From Nereocystis luetkeana (taxonomy: Eukaryota > Sar > Phaeophyceae > Laminariales > Laminariaceae), in NCBI GenBank assembly GCA_031213475.1, contig JARUPZ010000005.1, positions 12,781,260-12,845,259 on the forward strand: 64,000 nt of DNA, written 5' to 3'. Every line of letters starts with the position of its first letter. Within the stretch, counting starts at the first letter, position 1. Below, in pieces: positions 10,930 through 21,984 of this stretch. The notes beneath the pieces are model-generated. The model did no database searches. It saw nothing but the letters and a program-made list of their open reading frames with translations, and was not told the DNA's origin. Both the position numbers and the translations under genes were made by a program.

Positions 10930-11700
10930 TGGGTGCTTATGATACTGTGAGAGTATTATCGGAGTGCTGGCGGTCAAAATTTTGCCAGTACTGAGAAGGC
11001 CCAACTACCGAGGGTACTGAAGAGTATGAGCAGTACGGAATCCCGAGAGCACAGGCAAATATGTACCCGCAGTACCGAAGCACGAAGTACTTGGAGTACC
11101 GACATTATCCGAAGTACGGAGCCTTGAAATACTGAGAGCTGAGAGTTCTCGAAGTACATAGCCCCCGCAGTAGATATTATCAAAAGACTGCCAGTGTGCC
11201 CCAAGTACTAGAGTTGTCCGGAAGCGAAGTATCCTGCTGCAGCTCCACCTCGTGGGACCATCTGTGCTTGCTTCGTGCCGAACAATGGTCCTGGGAACAA
11301 TTGCCGACACGGTGCGCAGACGGTCGAAGAATACGTCATACTGCAGGTATACTGGGCAAATTAAGAGTGTTTCGGTACTGCAGTGCGAGTACCCGCAGTA
11401 TATACGAACAACAGCAACGGACGAATATGTACCGATAGTACTTGGAGTATACTCCAAGTACTAATATCCGCAGGGCAAAACCCCGAGATACTTCAAGCAC
11501 AACAGGGAGTTTCCAAAGCAACAGTAAAGAATGCCGAATTAGTGCGAGCCATAAGCATCTGGAGCGCAGCATCGGCAGTAGTACATAACTTCAAAGTACT
11601 CCGAGTACTTCCAGTATCTGCGGCAACAAACCCGAAATACTGCGAGTCCACGAAGTACCTTGCTCAAGCCCGAAATATTGGAAGCAACTGTGAAAAGTTG
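10930..11700 (+). repeat. GAGTAC-type palindromic satellite, block 1
   Basis: This is an array of short AGTACTGAGAGTAC-like words with spacers such as GCCCGAAATACT and ACCCGCAGTA. The core is near-palindromic (AGTACTNNGAGTACT), which creates long open frames on both strands that have no domain content. Related blocks lie at 40500-40930 and 54620-55420. Confidence 0.7.
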
Positions 11701-12219
11701 AGGTATGAACGCACGCCACACGTAATCGCGCCCAAACTCCGTCGCCTTGTGCAAGAACACACTACTTGTATTGTACCATCATATATGTGTAAATACGAGG
11801 TAGGTCAGAGAAAGGAGGTGGATTTACTGGTACAAAATAAATCAGAAGTTCAAGAGAAAAAAAAGCGAAGATCGTGCGAGTCGAACCTCGGCCACGAAAA
11901 TACTATCAAGCGAACTTTGTCATCTTCTACGCTACAGACGTACTCATGCAACTGACGCGTTGTATTTTTTAGGCCCTTTTAGCACCGCAGTCTCGGTTTG
12001 GGGACAACTTCTACTAAGAATCTGCATTGTTTGTCCCCAAAGGGGGCTGCAGTACTATTATTAAAAGGGTTCAACACACATCACAGGATCTTCTGGGAGT
12101 AGCTTATACAGGTACAATTGCACGTACAGCAGTACTGCTGTAAAATACCATACCAGGGTACAGCAAAAGATAAGCGTACTGCCACAGAGGAAGGTGTACT
12201 GCTGCCCTTTCAGCTGGCC

Positions 12220-12388
12220 GGAGGGAAGAAAAGGCTGAAATCTTCTCGCGATAAAAATGAAGGCACGTACCGTAGCGGGAAGGGGGTAGAAGAGCCTGCT
12301 ATGTGACCCCGGATCTGAGTTACGAGTTGGAAGGGGAGAGAGAAGAAGATGTGCGAAGATAATAAATGGGATGAGCAAAAATAAAATA
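12220..12388 (+). mobile_element. SINE family 1, 5'-truncated copy
   Basis: The body begins at GAGGGAAGAAAAGGCTGAAA and runs through ATCTTCTCGCGATAAAAATG, GTGACCCCGGATCTGAGTTA and GGGATGAG to an A-rich end. It matches the 3' half of the full SINE at 62020-62357. The tRNA-like head is missing. It interrupts segmental duplication D: the other copy at about 41660 reads straight from CAGCTGGC into TATGATCGATCAGCAGTCAG. Confidence 0.8.
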
Positions 12389-12429
12389 TAAGAAATAGGA
12401 TCTATCGGTCAGCAATGCAATGGACACAC

Positions 12430-13540
12430 AACAGTCAGTAATAACCTGTAACTAAGGTTCATGCAACCGCGCCAATAGGGTGTACCGAAGGTCCTGATGA
12501 ATCGTTTCGTACCCGTTGGCTATAGATTACATATGCACAACGTACAGGGCACCCAAAATGACTAGTATACATATATGGTATTTTTATATTCAAATAAAGT
12601 ATGTTGTTGACTTTTGCATTCTCCCAGAGGGAATACCTATTAATAGAAGGGGGGCTATCATGGTTCGATTTGAGCTGTCCTACCTTAGAGGCATTTTGTT
12701 GTTCTGCTCTTCTTCCAGAGCACACAACAGGGGAGCCAATGCTATCGTGCGGTACGATATCTATGTGAAGACGGTGTTATTGATTTTATTTGAAGGTTTT
12801 ACCAACATTCTTACGTTTGTTGGCTTTGCCCCTTTCTCGAAGCCAGTGTCTCGCGGTATACTGAAATTGATATGGACCGATTTGGTATTGGGATTGAGAT
12901 GGACAGATTTGGTATCGAGTTTGCCGTTGTACTTAGCAAATCTGAAGGGTGGTGTTTGGGATTGCCGTTTCACCTTGGCAATTATATATTTATGGAATTT
13001 GGGGCTTGCCGTTTTACCTGTCAATCGATGATAAGATATTCGGGACCTATCGTATCGCGCACCGAATAGGGGGGCTGTTTGTGGTATGCGGTAGCTTGAA
13101 ACAGGTCTGCCGATATTGGGTGTCTCATTTATGGTGGGGTTTGGTATTATGTTTCGAGGCCTTTTCTAGTATGCCTCGTGGCTGGAGGGGTGGAGCTGCT
13201 CCTCCGGGAGCAGTCACAGATGTATATGATAGCGATACTGCCTGTCTATATGTCAGTGGTGCACCCGGTGACAATCTTGTTGCGGCTTACCTCCTGTGTG
13301 TGGTTTATGTGGTGGGGTCTCTGACACAACGGTATTGACCCAACCCGGCGTGTGTTGCGTTTGGTTTATTGTACAATTGATTTATCTACCGCTCTTCCTC
13401 GACGATCATGGTGTAGACCACGCATGCAACACGTGCACGAGTCCCACAGCTCCTGTGCACAAACGTCAAGTAGTAATAATATTGAAAGTAACCCATGGTA
13501 CGGAATGCATGCTGCTTCTGTTAATGCCTGTCCATTAGCA
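12430..13540. other. No gene assigned
   Basis: This is AT-leaning sequence with an internal short duplication at 12870-12930 (ATGGACMGATTTGGTATYG twice). A long plus-strand frame between 12516 and 13031 is open but reads as an unstructured hydrophobic string with no recognised domain, so I do not call a gene. Nothing else is supported. Confidence 0.4.
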
Positions 13541-13968
13541 GTAGCATAGTACCTGTACTATAAGTAGTAGCAATAGTCGCCGTCGTGGTGTCGGCTATAA
13601 TTACTGTTGTTGCTGTCTGTATGCTGTTTCTAACTGGTCAATAGCAGTAGATGCCTTGAACCGTATATAGTACATAGCCTGTACATTTATAAAATCGTTG
13701 GTAGTCGTAGTATGAATATATTAGTATTTTGTAGCATGCATGCTGCTTCTTCCTGTATTTTGATACAGATGTCTGCGTATTATATTTGTAGTGGTATTAA
13801 TAGTAGGATACTTCAAGAACAAATGTATTGTATACCATTAGTTGTCATGCATGCTTCGTTGCCGTCGTGAAACCCGTATTAGAACAAAGTAGCATTAGTA
13901 GAAGGTAGAAGTGTATTTATTTATGCTGCTTCTACCTGTACTACCACTGTATTCACGAAGTATTGGTA

Positions 13969-14072
13969 TTTCGGGGGGTGATAGTAAATAGAACCTACGG
14001 TACTAGCGAAAACCTACCTATTGATCTATTCTTACCACCCAGATGGAGTCCTATTTACTATGGTCGCCCGTA
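13969..14072. mobile_element. TTACGGGGG MITE, copy 1 (degenerate)
   Basis: This is a degraded copy of the 105-bp palindromic MITE. The left arm reads CGGGGGGTGATAGTAAATAG and the right arm CTATTTACTATGGTCGCCCG. Length and arm order match the other copies, but the ends have mutated and the TA target duplication is no longer clean. Confidence 0.7.
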
Positions 14073-14210
14073 CGTAGTAGAAGTGTATAGCAACAGTATA
14101 GCTGTCATGCCCCAACGCATGTTACCGCGTGTTTCTTTGTCCTCTCAGTTTACCATGAGATTGTCTGCATTGTATGAGCCTTAGGGCACTACTTAGTAGC
14201 AGTACAGTTA

Positions 14211-14315
14211 TTACGGGGGGCCATAGTTAATAGGACCTATGGTATACATGAAAACCTATATATTTAACTATTTTTGCTAACGATATTTGGTCCTATTAAC
14301 TATGGTCCCCCGTAA
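14211..14315. mobile_element. TTACGGGGG MITE, copy 2
   Basis: This is a 105-bp element, almost entirely an inverted repeat. It starts TTACGGGGGGCCATAGTTAA and ends TTAACTATGGTCCCCCGTAA, and it is flanked on both sides by TA, the target duplication of Tc1/mariner-type transposons. It is too short to encode a protein. Transcription would give a long hairpin. Confidence 0.9.
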
Positions 14316-15009
14316 TAGTAGTCGTAGTAAAAGGGAGTACCAGGTAGTATTTTGTACAGTGAATGCTTCTTCTACCAGTAATACTACATATTTATCCGGA
14401 GTAGCGGCAGTGGTGCATAGCAACAGTACAGTAAGCAACCTATCTTACCGCGTGAAGTAGTATTGTTAGTGCGATGGTATCACGTACCAGTAGCTTTGAA
14501 GCGGTGCGATACGTACCAGTATGAGCACACCTTACGTGTTTCTAACGGAAACGCCTCCGTAGACTGTATGAATGTGAAGGGGCAGGCAGACACGTACTGC
14601 CGAGTACGAGCGCAAGTGACGTGTAATAATAATGGAAACCTCTAAAAAATAGTATATATATGCATAAAGACACATGGTTCAGGGGGCTATCTGGCACCCG
14701 ACTGTCCCCCCTGTCTCACTCTGTTCCTATACCCTTTTGAGCTCTCCACGAGATAAACAACAAGATTTATAACAAGCAGAAGAGTGACCTGGCCAGCATC
14801 GACATCCCTATGTCCTTCCTATACGTAAGAGGTCCCATACGTATGAGGCACACGATTACCGCAGTAGGGTAGTATTCATTACAGAAAGAGTAGTATTCAA
14901 ATTCTGCAGACTACTCTTACTCTTTCCTTCATGGAATGCACTTACCCATGGTTCACGTTTCCGGCAGTAACAGCTATATATACGTGTGTTACCTATGACG
15001 TACCTGTGA

Positions 15010-15340
15010 CTCTCTTTTCGCCCTGCGACGGCCCCGGGATTTCACATTACCCACGTCCCGAAGGGGAACCTTGTAACTTTGTACCAATTTGCCGTTTGTT
15101 CGGGATAGTTAACTTTTCTCGTTTGGCCGCGGGTCTGCTCTCGTGATCCCTGCTCCGGCGCCCGCAGGGAGGTGGCGTGGACAGTCCCGTACAACCGTTG
15201 GCTTCCGGCCGGGCTCCGTGACACATGCCCTAGATGTTTAATGTCACGTAACCCAGCAAGCAACTCAGGGGATAGGGTTCCACTTCCGAAAAGCCATCCA
15301 GGGGCTTGGAAACATACCCTGATCTTTGTGTTTTAAGATT
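15010..15340 (+). repeat. Dispersed repeat R4, copy 1
   Basis: About 330 bp is shared with 16380-16700. Common phrases in order are CGTCCCGAAGGGGAACCTT, a TTTGTACCAA word, GCCCGCAGGGAGGTGGCGTG, GACACATG, CCCAGCAAGCAACTCAGGGG and CCAGGGGCTTGGAA. The termini are not resolved and no tRNA-like boxes or TIRs are visible, so the class is unknown. Confidence 0.7.
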
Positions 15341-15360
15341 TTATTCAAAAACTAAAAGAG

Positions 15361-15560
15361 TGCGTCAGCTGTGAGTTCAACCGATCGGCAGATCGATCGA
15401 TACTCAACTCTGCAGGCTGCGTGAACCGATCGCGCGTTTTTCATTATTTCCCTAGCGATTGACTACTGGCCGGTAACTCCCCTGGATGCTACCAGGGTCG
15501 ACGAGACGATAATACTTGTACCATTTCGTGCACTGAAACAGCAGATCGACACCCGAAGGT
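15361..15560 (-). repeat. Dispersed repeat R5, minus copy
   Basis: The reverse complement of this stretch matches 33940-34190: CAGATCGA or ATCTGCTG, a word for ACGAAATGGTAC, GTCGACCCTGGTAGC or CGTCGACCCTGATCGC, and GCCGATCGGTTGAACTCACA occur in the same order. The peptide-like similarity (SICxFxARNGT and a final FREVIGQ or SRGVTGQ) follows from nucleotide identity. I see no functional frame. Confidence 0.7.
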
Positions 15561-15599
15561 CGGGGTACACAAGACAAGATTGCAAATACTTTTTTTTCT

Positions 15600-16260
15600 C
15601 GCTTATTCCTGCAACTGCAACAAACAGCAGTACGCAACAACAGTAAAACAACAGCAATAACGGCCGTACGAGCGCTGCTCGAGTCGAGGGCTGCTTGAGC
15701 GCCGCTGGTTGCTGCTGCTGCTGCTGCTGAGTGCTCGCGTGCCCGTGACTGCAAGGCCACGTCGTGCTTGTTGCGCTCGAGCAATCGATTGATCGTGGTC
15801 CTGGGTTATTTTGTTGCGGTGCAATAGGCATGGAAACCTACTCATGATCGTGCGCTCGAGTGCTGTTGAGAGTTGGTGCTGCTGAGCGCTCGTGTGCGCG
15901 TGACTGCTTGGCCACAACACGTGAGAAAACGTTGTATTCACCACGTACACACCTGGTAGATTTATTTAGTGTCTCTGTGCGATTTAATATTTATCGGATC
16001 GTTGTACCACGTACTGCGTTGCGTGTAATAACATTAGCCGCGTGTTCACTACCCTTAGAAAATGTGCCCGTGCCACGCGGTTTGCATATTATTCGGCTAC
16101 TCCTCTGTTGTTGCTGCCGGTACTGCTACACACAATCACGGTATAGCTTCTACTACTGTTGCTGCTGGCAAATAGGTTATTTTTCTTGCTGCTACTCTTA
16201 TTTTGGGAGCGACGCCTTGCTTCAAGCTATATGCAGCAAGCAATAGATTATGGCTCCTAC
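15600..16260 (+). repeat. CTG/CAG-rich repeat R1, copy 3
   Basis: This copy carries the R1 phrases in order: CAACAGCAATAACGGCCGTA, GAGCGCCGCTGGTTGCTGC, GGAAACCTACTCATGATCG, CACGTACACACCTGGTAGA and GTGCCCGTGCCACGCGG. It is followed by repeat R4 copy 2 rather than by the satellite. Confidence 0.75.
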
Positions 16261-16379
16261 ACACCAAGATATGCTAGAGCATCGGTGACTACACGTCTAC
16301 TGTTCGCGTCTGGTAGTACAGAGAGGCACATTACTCATTTCATTTTAATATTATTTTTACTTCAGAAAGAGGTTACCTG

Positions 16380-16700
16380 CAGACCTGGGTCTCAATTTTC
16401 AACATGCGGATATAACGCCACCCACATCCCGAAGGGGAACCTTCTCTTTTTTTACTTTGTACCAAATGTCCGTTTTTTCCGGAAGAGTTCACGTTTTTTG
16501 GTTCGCTTTCTGCTGCGGGGCCCGCAGAGGGGCGGCGTGGACAATACCGGGCAAGGGTTGGCCCCCGCCGGGATCCTTGACACATGTTCTAGGCGGTCAC
16601 AGTCACATGACCCAGCAAGCATCTCAGGGGATGGGGCCCCGCTTCCGAAAAGCCAACCAGGGGCTTGGAAGCATACCCGGATCTTCGTACTTTTAGATGC
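16380..16700 (+). repeat. Dispersed repeat R4, copy 2
   Basis: This is the second copy of the repeat at 15010-15340, joined by CACATCCCGAAGGGGAACCT and CCAACCAGGGGCTTGGAAGC. It lies between two R1 copies, which suggests that R4 and R1 were duplicated together. No coding function is visible. Confidence 0.7.
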
Positions 16701-16729
16701 AAATGTGTTGTCCTTCTCGCCTCTTGCTG

Positions 16730-17720
16730 CTACTGCAACTGCGCAGGGTGCTTCTCGAGTTCGTGCCGCTCGAGCTAATGCTCGAGCAGTACGCAGCGGT
16801 CAAACAACAGCAACAACGGGCGTACGAGTGTTGCTCGAGTGCCGTTGGTTACTGCAAAGTGCTCGTGTGAACGCGACTGCTTGGCCACTTCGTGCTTATG
16901 TTCTTCTCGTGCTCGTTGCGCTTGAGCATAGGAGTGATCGTAGTCCCGTGTCCTTTTCTTGTGGAGCAATCGGCTAGGAAACCTACTCATGCTCGTACGC
17001 TCGAGTGCTGCTCGAGCAGTAAGCAGCAGTACAAGAACAGCAACAACAGGCGTACGAGTACTGCTTAAATCGAGTGCTCGAGGGTTACTGAGGGTCGCTG
17101 CTGCTGCTGCTGCCGCTGCGGCTGAGTGCTCGTCAGTGCTTGGCCACAATATGTGAGAAAACGATGTATCTACTACGTACATACCTGGTAGCATTGTTTT
17201 TAGTACCTCGGTGCGCTTCATCAATTTTCCGATATTTATGCCACGTACTGGGTTGCGCGTAATAATAGCCGAGTGTTCACCTCCCTCTATACTATGTGCC
17301 AATACCACGCGGTTTGCCTATTATTCAGCTACTCCAAATGTTGTTGCTGCCGCTACCGCTACACACAATCACGGCATATAGCTTCTGTACTGGGTTGTTG
17401 CTGGCACAGGTTGTTTTTCTTGCCGCTGCCTTTATTACATTTTGCCCGTGCCACGCGGTTGTTAACTTGCTGCTTCTGTTGTTTCTGCCGCTCCTGCTGC
17501 ACACTGCTTCGCACAATCACGATATAGCTGCTGCTAACAGTGTTGCTGTTCGTGGTGGTACCCAGAGTATTTTTTCGCCCGTGTCACACGGTGACATTAT
17601 CTTGGTGCCTCTGCCGATGACGCTGCTGCGCCGCACACTATCCCGGTATACGTGCTACTGCTGGTGTTGCTGCTGACGCAGGTTTCTTTTCTTGCTGCTA
17701 CCCTTGTTTTTTTTGTTGTC
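16730..17720 (+). repeat. CTG/CAG-rich repeat R1, copy 4
   Basis: This is the longest R1 copy, with GAGCATAGGAGTGATCGTAG, GGAAACCTACTCATGCTCGT, GTGCTGCTCGAGCAG and the CTGCTGCTGCTGCCGCTGCG run. Its 3' part repeats the GCCACGCGGTTG phrase several times (about 17305, 17450 and 17580). The GATC-rich satellite follows. Confidence 0.75.
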
Positions 17721-17879
17721 CGTGCGGCTGATGATTTGATCACACCCTGGCTATGTAGTGTACCAGTATACTGTGTACCGGGTGTTAACTGCATTGCTCG
17801 TGTATACCTGTAGGGTTGTCCACCAACTCATTTTAGAGCTTGAGAAGTTTCGATTACTTCTTTGATCATCCCGACGAAA

Positions 17880-18610
17880 GATTTGCATTCATGGAGATGG
17901 TACATATCCTATCCGGTGAAGATGTCCAGATTACACAAACCAATATCCCACTCAGGTACACACCTGCCGAATATGACAGACCTTGCAAATCATACAGATT
18001 ATGCAGGGCATGCAAACACACCGATTGACATGTATGTGCAGGTCGTGCAGATCGTACAGACCCTATCCCAGTCAAGATGAACAGATCATGTAGATCAGGT
18101 CCATTCCACTTAGGTAGATCATACAGATTCAGAATTATATTCTGCAGAACACACATATGTGCTGATCAGACAGACAGATCAAGTTCCTACGGCTAAACAG
18201 GATGCAACAATTGTGAATTATCCATATTTCTAAACCCTGCGAATCATGAAGAAGTGCTGCAAGTTCCTACGAAGATACACACATGTGGACCATCTACCCT
18301 ACCATACAGATCCCACCCGGTGAAGATATACAGATCGCACACATCAAGACCCGTCTCAGGTACACACCTGCAAAATATTACAGATCATACAATTCCTGCA
18401 GGTCATGCAAACGTACCTATAAATATGTGCGGATCATACAGATCATACAGACCCCATCCCCATCAACATGAACAGATCATACAGATCACACAAGACTCCA
18501 CTCAGGTAGATCATACAGATCCTGCAGACTATACACATCCTGCAGATCATACGGACCCCACCCGATAAAGGTGTGCACATATCTCACAGATCCCACTCAG
18601 GTACACACCT
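17880..18610 (+). repeat. GATC-rich satellite, block 2
   Basis: This has the same vocabulary as block 1 at 9070-10170: CAGATCATACAGATC, CCTGCAGATCATACGGACC, CCACCCGGTGAAGATATAC and a recurring CTCAGGTACACACCTG. The last word recurs about 410 and 650 bp after its first occurrence. It has no coding content. From 18610 to 19120 I see no assignable feature. Confidence 0.75.
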
Positions 18611-19139
18611 GTTAAATACCTACCCCATTGCGCATCGCGGTATGTGGCAATGTGATCGAGGCACTCCAAACTGTTACCAATACTATCATGATATTTCATG
18701 CAGGGGGTTCTTATCAATAGGAATTTATCGTAAATGTTCAAGACCAGGAGACTGCGCACTTGACGGTATAATATCGTTTCGTACGGTTCCAGAACGCAAT
18801 AGTTTGTATCGGATTGATCTTGTCCTTCAGTTCTCCACACCAGAGAAGGATTACGCTGTGTGGATCGGCGCATAGCAGTGAGTATACCCTGTGTTCCTCC
18901 CCCCCGCCCGTGTTTCGAGGAGAGTGTAGACTGTTTTTTTTCATATGATACTTGGGATGACGGCACCGTGACAACCCATCTTACCACAGACGGTGAACGT
19001 TCGTAGTACAATACGTACCTTTAACTGCTTGCTGTGTTTTCATTAGAGGTGGTGAAAATCAAGATTTTCCGTCCTATCGAGTACGAGTACAATGCCGAAA
19101 TGTACTCTCATTGTGTACCAGGTACTTTTTTTTCAGACG

Positions 19140-20985
19140 GTTTTTTCAAGGTTATGTTCTGTACGTAGGGTTTGCGGACTTAGGGTTAGGGTATTATAGG
19201 TGTCTCACAGAACTTACAGAAGTTCCGGGTGAGAATATAACACCCTTGCAGAACTCACAGAAGTTCCGGGTATTATGGCACGGGGGTACAGAACTCACAG
19301 AAGTTCCAGGCAAGTATACAATGGTGTTCCGGTACCCCGGGTATGTATGGTGGCTCGGTCGCGCAGAACTCACAGAAGTTCCGTGTATTCATTGTGGAAC
19401 GGGCGTACAGAACTCACTCAAGTTCCGTGTATTTTTTGTGGAACGGGCGTACAGAACTCACTGAAGTTATGATTGTTGCCCGGGCGTAGAGAACTCACAG
19501 AAGTTCCGATTACGGCACGGTGTACAGAAGTCACATAAGCCCCGTGTAATACCCTGGTAAATATCCACCTCAACCGGACGAAAAAACAACGATATTAGTT
19601 TGGTCGAACAAATGTATAAAATGCATTTCGAAATACTGCGATTGGTGTACTGCAAACACGACACACTGTACCGATAAAAACGCGTATTTATCATGCACGC
19701 ACCATTGCAGCTGATTTCCGTTATCATAGCTGTCTTTCGCTATTTTCACGGTAAGGACCGTTCCAACGTCATGGGAACGACTTCCGCGGTCAAAGATTTC
19801 CCTCACAGATCAAGACACTTGTATGCCGTTCCACGAACAAAGCCTTGTAAGATTACTTTTACGGGGGACCATAGTTAATACCTGGTAGGAACTGTGGCAA
19901 ACACTAAAACCTACCAGGCATATATTTAACCATTTTTACCTACAATATTTGTTCCTTTTAACTATGGTCCCCCGTAATATTAATGATACTACTGTAAGTA
20001 CTTACAGTATTTAAATGGAAAGCCCGAAAGTACTTCCAAAAGGACAAAAAACAACTACAAATGAAGGCAGGCCGGTCACAACTCCTAACGTATTAAAGTC
20101 TAATGTTACCTACGGCGGTGTTGAGTCCCATTATCTAGGTTGTCGAATAATGACAGGCTGATACCAATCTACAATGCCGCTGCAGCAAGAACAGCAGCCC
20201 CCCCCACCCAGAGTTTTTTAGCCTCTCCCCAGGTACACAGATCACAGATAGACGCAGTTGCACGGATGTGTGTGTGTTGGTGCTCTCGGCGTTTGGGTGG
20301 TTGTGAGCGAAGTGGGTGGTACAATGTAATTTCGTCATTTCGTTTTTGGTATTTGTCGCTGATGAGACATGACGTCAGAATGCATAACATCACTCCTCAG
20401 CTTCCTCAACGCCATCCTAATCTGTACCGGCACCTCGGGTACTGTGCCGAGGGTATACCCTTACCTTGTGCCGAGGGTATACCCTTACCCCGGGTATTGT
20501 GCCGAAGGTCTTACGGAACTTACAGAAGTTCTGGGTAATGGTATGGATGTCTTGCAGAACTCGCAGAAGTTCCGGGTACGCGTATGAAACCCTTACAGAA
20601 CTCACAGACTTCCCGGGTATTGATTTCGGGATACATCCAACGTAGCAATATCTACATACGAGGCTCCAGGCGAGAGGCAACGCGACAAACGTAGTAAAAC
20701 CGTGTGACTGCTGTTGATATACTGCTCAAACGGCAATAGAGGTACTCCCTCCACTCTCCCCTCCCGCTGTGTCAACCTTCCTTCACTTCTTCCTATGATG
20801 TGGCACGGGCGTACATAACTCACACAAGTTCCAGGCAGGTATGAAAACGTTGTAACGGTACCTCGGGTATTGTGAAACGGGCCGTACAGAACTTACAATA
20901 AGTTCCGGGTACGGGTATAAATGTCTTACAGAACTTACAGAAGTTCTCTGTAGGGCATTGCTCGGCCCCATACCCCGGGTATGGT
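19140..20985 (+). repeat. GAACTTACAGAAGTTC minisatellite element, copy 1
   Basis: Two arrays (19200-19550 and 20450-20985) of a near-palindromic unit, GAACTCACAGAAGTTCCGGG, flank a unique middle. The whole arrangement recurs in inverted orientation at 43290-44565: the left edge CAAGGTTATGTTCTGTA, the middle words GGTAAGGACCGTTCCAACG and ATGACGTCAGAATGCATAAC, and the right edge GAAGTTCTCTGTAGGGCAT. Copy 1 carries a MITE (19859-19977) and an extra segment at about 20625-20810. A telomere-like TTAGGGTTAGGGT lies at the left edge (about 19180). Open frames here reflect the repeat period. Confidence 0.7.
19859..19977. mobile_element. TTACGGGGG MITE, copy 3
   Basis: This is a 119-bp version of the palindromic MITE, with arms TTACGGGGGACCATAGTTAA and TTAACTATGGTCCCCCGTAA. 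The right side keeps the TA duplication; the left now reads TT. It is longer than the 105-bp copies because each arm carries an extra inverted pair (CTGGTAGG and CCTACCAG). Confidence 0.88.
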
Positions 20986-20999
20986 TCTGTAGGTCAGAA

Positions 21000-21376
21000 C
21001 CAAACCTTGTTTGTTTTCACATGTCTGCGCCATTCGCTCCGGGGGGGGCACGACGGTTTGTTTCTTCTATGTTTTCTTTTATTATGTTTCTGTTTTATTT
21101 GTCTTCTTTGTTTTCGTTTTTCCTTCGTTGTCTTTCGTTTCTCCATTTAATAGAATGTGTATATCGTGCCTGTCGTGTCCATTATGACGACAGGGCGTTA
21201 AATTGCCCACTACTGCTGTGCTCACTGCTTACGTGGCAACGTGGTATCTCTGCGGCGTAGCTTTGTGACCACAAACCTTGTATCTCTTCTAGGAATTGAA
21301 GAATCGGCACTGACACTGGTTGCGCTGGATGCCGACGGGTAGAAATAACGGTGTAGTGAAATACACACACCAATAT
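21000..21376 (-). repeat. Dispersed repeat R3, minus copy
   Basis: The reverse complement carries the R3 words GTCGGCATCCAGCGCAACCA, GTGCCGATTCTTCAATTCC, AGAGATACAAGGTTTGTGG and GACAGGCACGATATACAC, then an A-rich stretch and CCGTCGTGCCCCCCC. It is one of six R3 copies in the window, the others being on the plus strand. From 21380 to 21980 nothing else is assignable. Confidence 0.75.
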
Positions 21377-21984
21377 ACAAATACTACACGAAACACAAAT
21401 ACCTGATAAAAACCAACGAAGAGATCGCCAGTGCGAGTCTTCCGCGGAACGCTGCGGTTATAGGTAATTGTTTCGTTCCAGGAAAGGCTTTCATTAGGAG
21501 AGTTTGGCTTCTGGGAGTTCCATGCGTGGCGGTGCCAACGCCCCTTGTCGGCAGGAGGGACGACGATACAGCCTACAGCCTTAGAACGGAATATTTGAGG
21601 CGAAGAATGAGGAAAATCCTGGTGTACATTTGTTTACGTTCCGAAAGCTGTCTACAATCTGTTGTAGCGACCACCGGAGTTCACACTGGAGATGCTTCGG
21701 CGCCGATTCCTCTCAGGAATGGACCTTCCCCCACAGATATGCGTGGCCTGCGTCCGTTCAGTGGAACTTTGACTTTTAAATTTTGAGGTAGAGTTGGACA
21801 CCATCCCCAAACTGTACTCTGCTGTTGTAGTAGCATCGAACAACGTTGATCACTGAGTCGCATACACCTCTTTTTTTTCTTGTTCCGTTTCCCTCGTCTG
21901 AAAATGAAAAGGTTGGTTACTGACATCTCGACGATTCCAGATTGAAACAGCATTCTTACTCAAAAATGATCTATCTCAATTAAA

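Larger units (their letters stand above)
10490..12430 (+). repeat. Segmental duplication D, copy 1
   Basis: This segment is colinear with 38640-41720: the CTGCACACC motif, TTCTTGGCGCTCAG, AAGGCCCAACTACCGAG with GAGTAC repeats, then TGACGCGTTGT, CACAGGATC, GTAGCTTATACAGGTA and CCTTTCAGCTGGC occur in the same order in both. Copy 1 carries a 5'-truncated SINE at 12220-12388 that copy 2 lacks. Copy 2 carries a MITE and a hAT-like element that copy 1 lacks. Parts around 10660-10780 are inverted relative to copy 2, so the duplication has rearranged. Confidence 0.65.
13540..14460. repeat. TAG/TAC-rich low-complexity tract with two MITEs
   Basis: The tract is rich in GTAGTAG, TAGTAGC and GCATGCATGCTGCTTCT words, the last repeated at about 13507, 13736 and (diverged) 13924. 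It contains the MITE copies at 13969-14072 and 14211-14315. No coding content is supported. From 14460 to 15010 I see no assignable feature. Confidence 0.5.

Noticed and set aside
12516..13031. 171-codon plus-strand frame
   Set aside because: Hydrophobic without structure, no motif, no supporting splice sites; probably chance.
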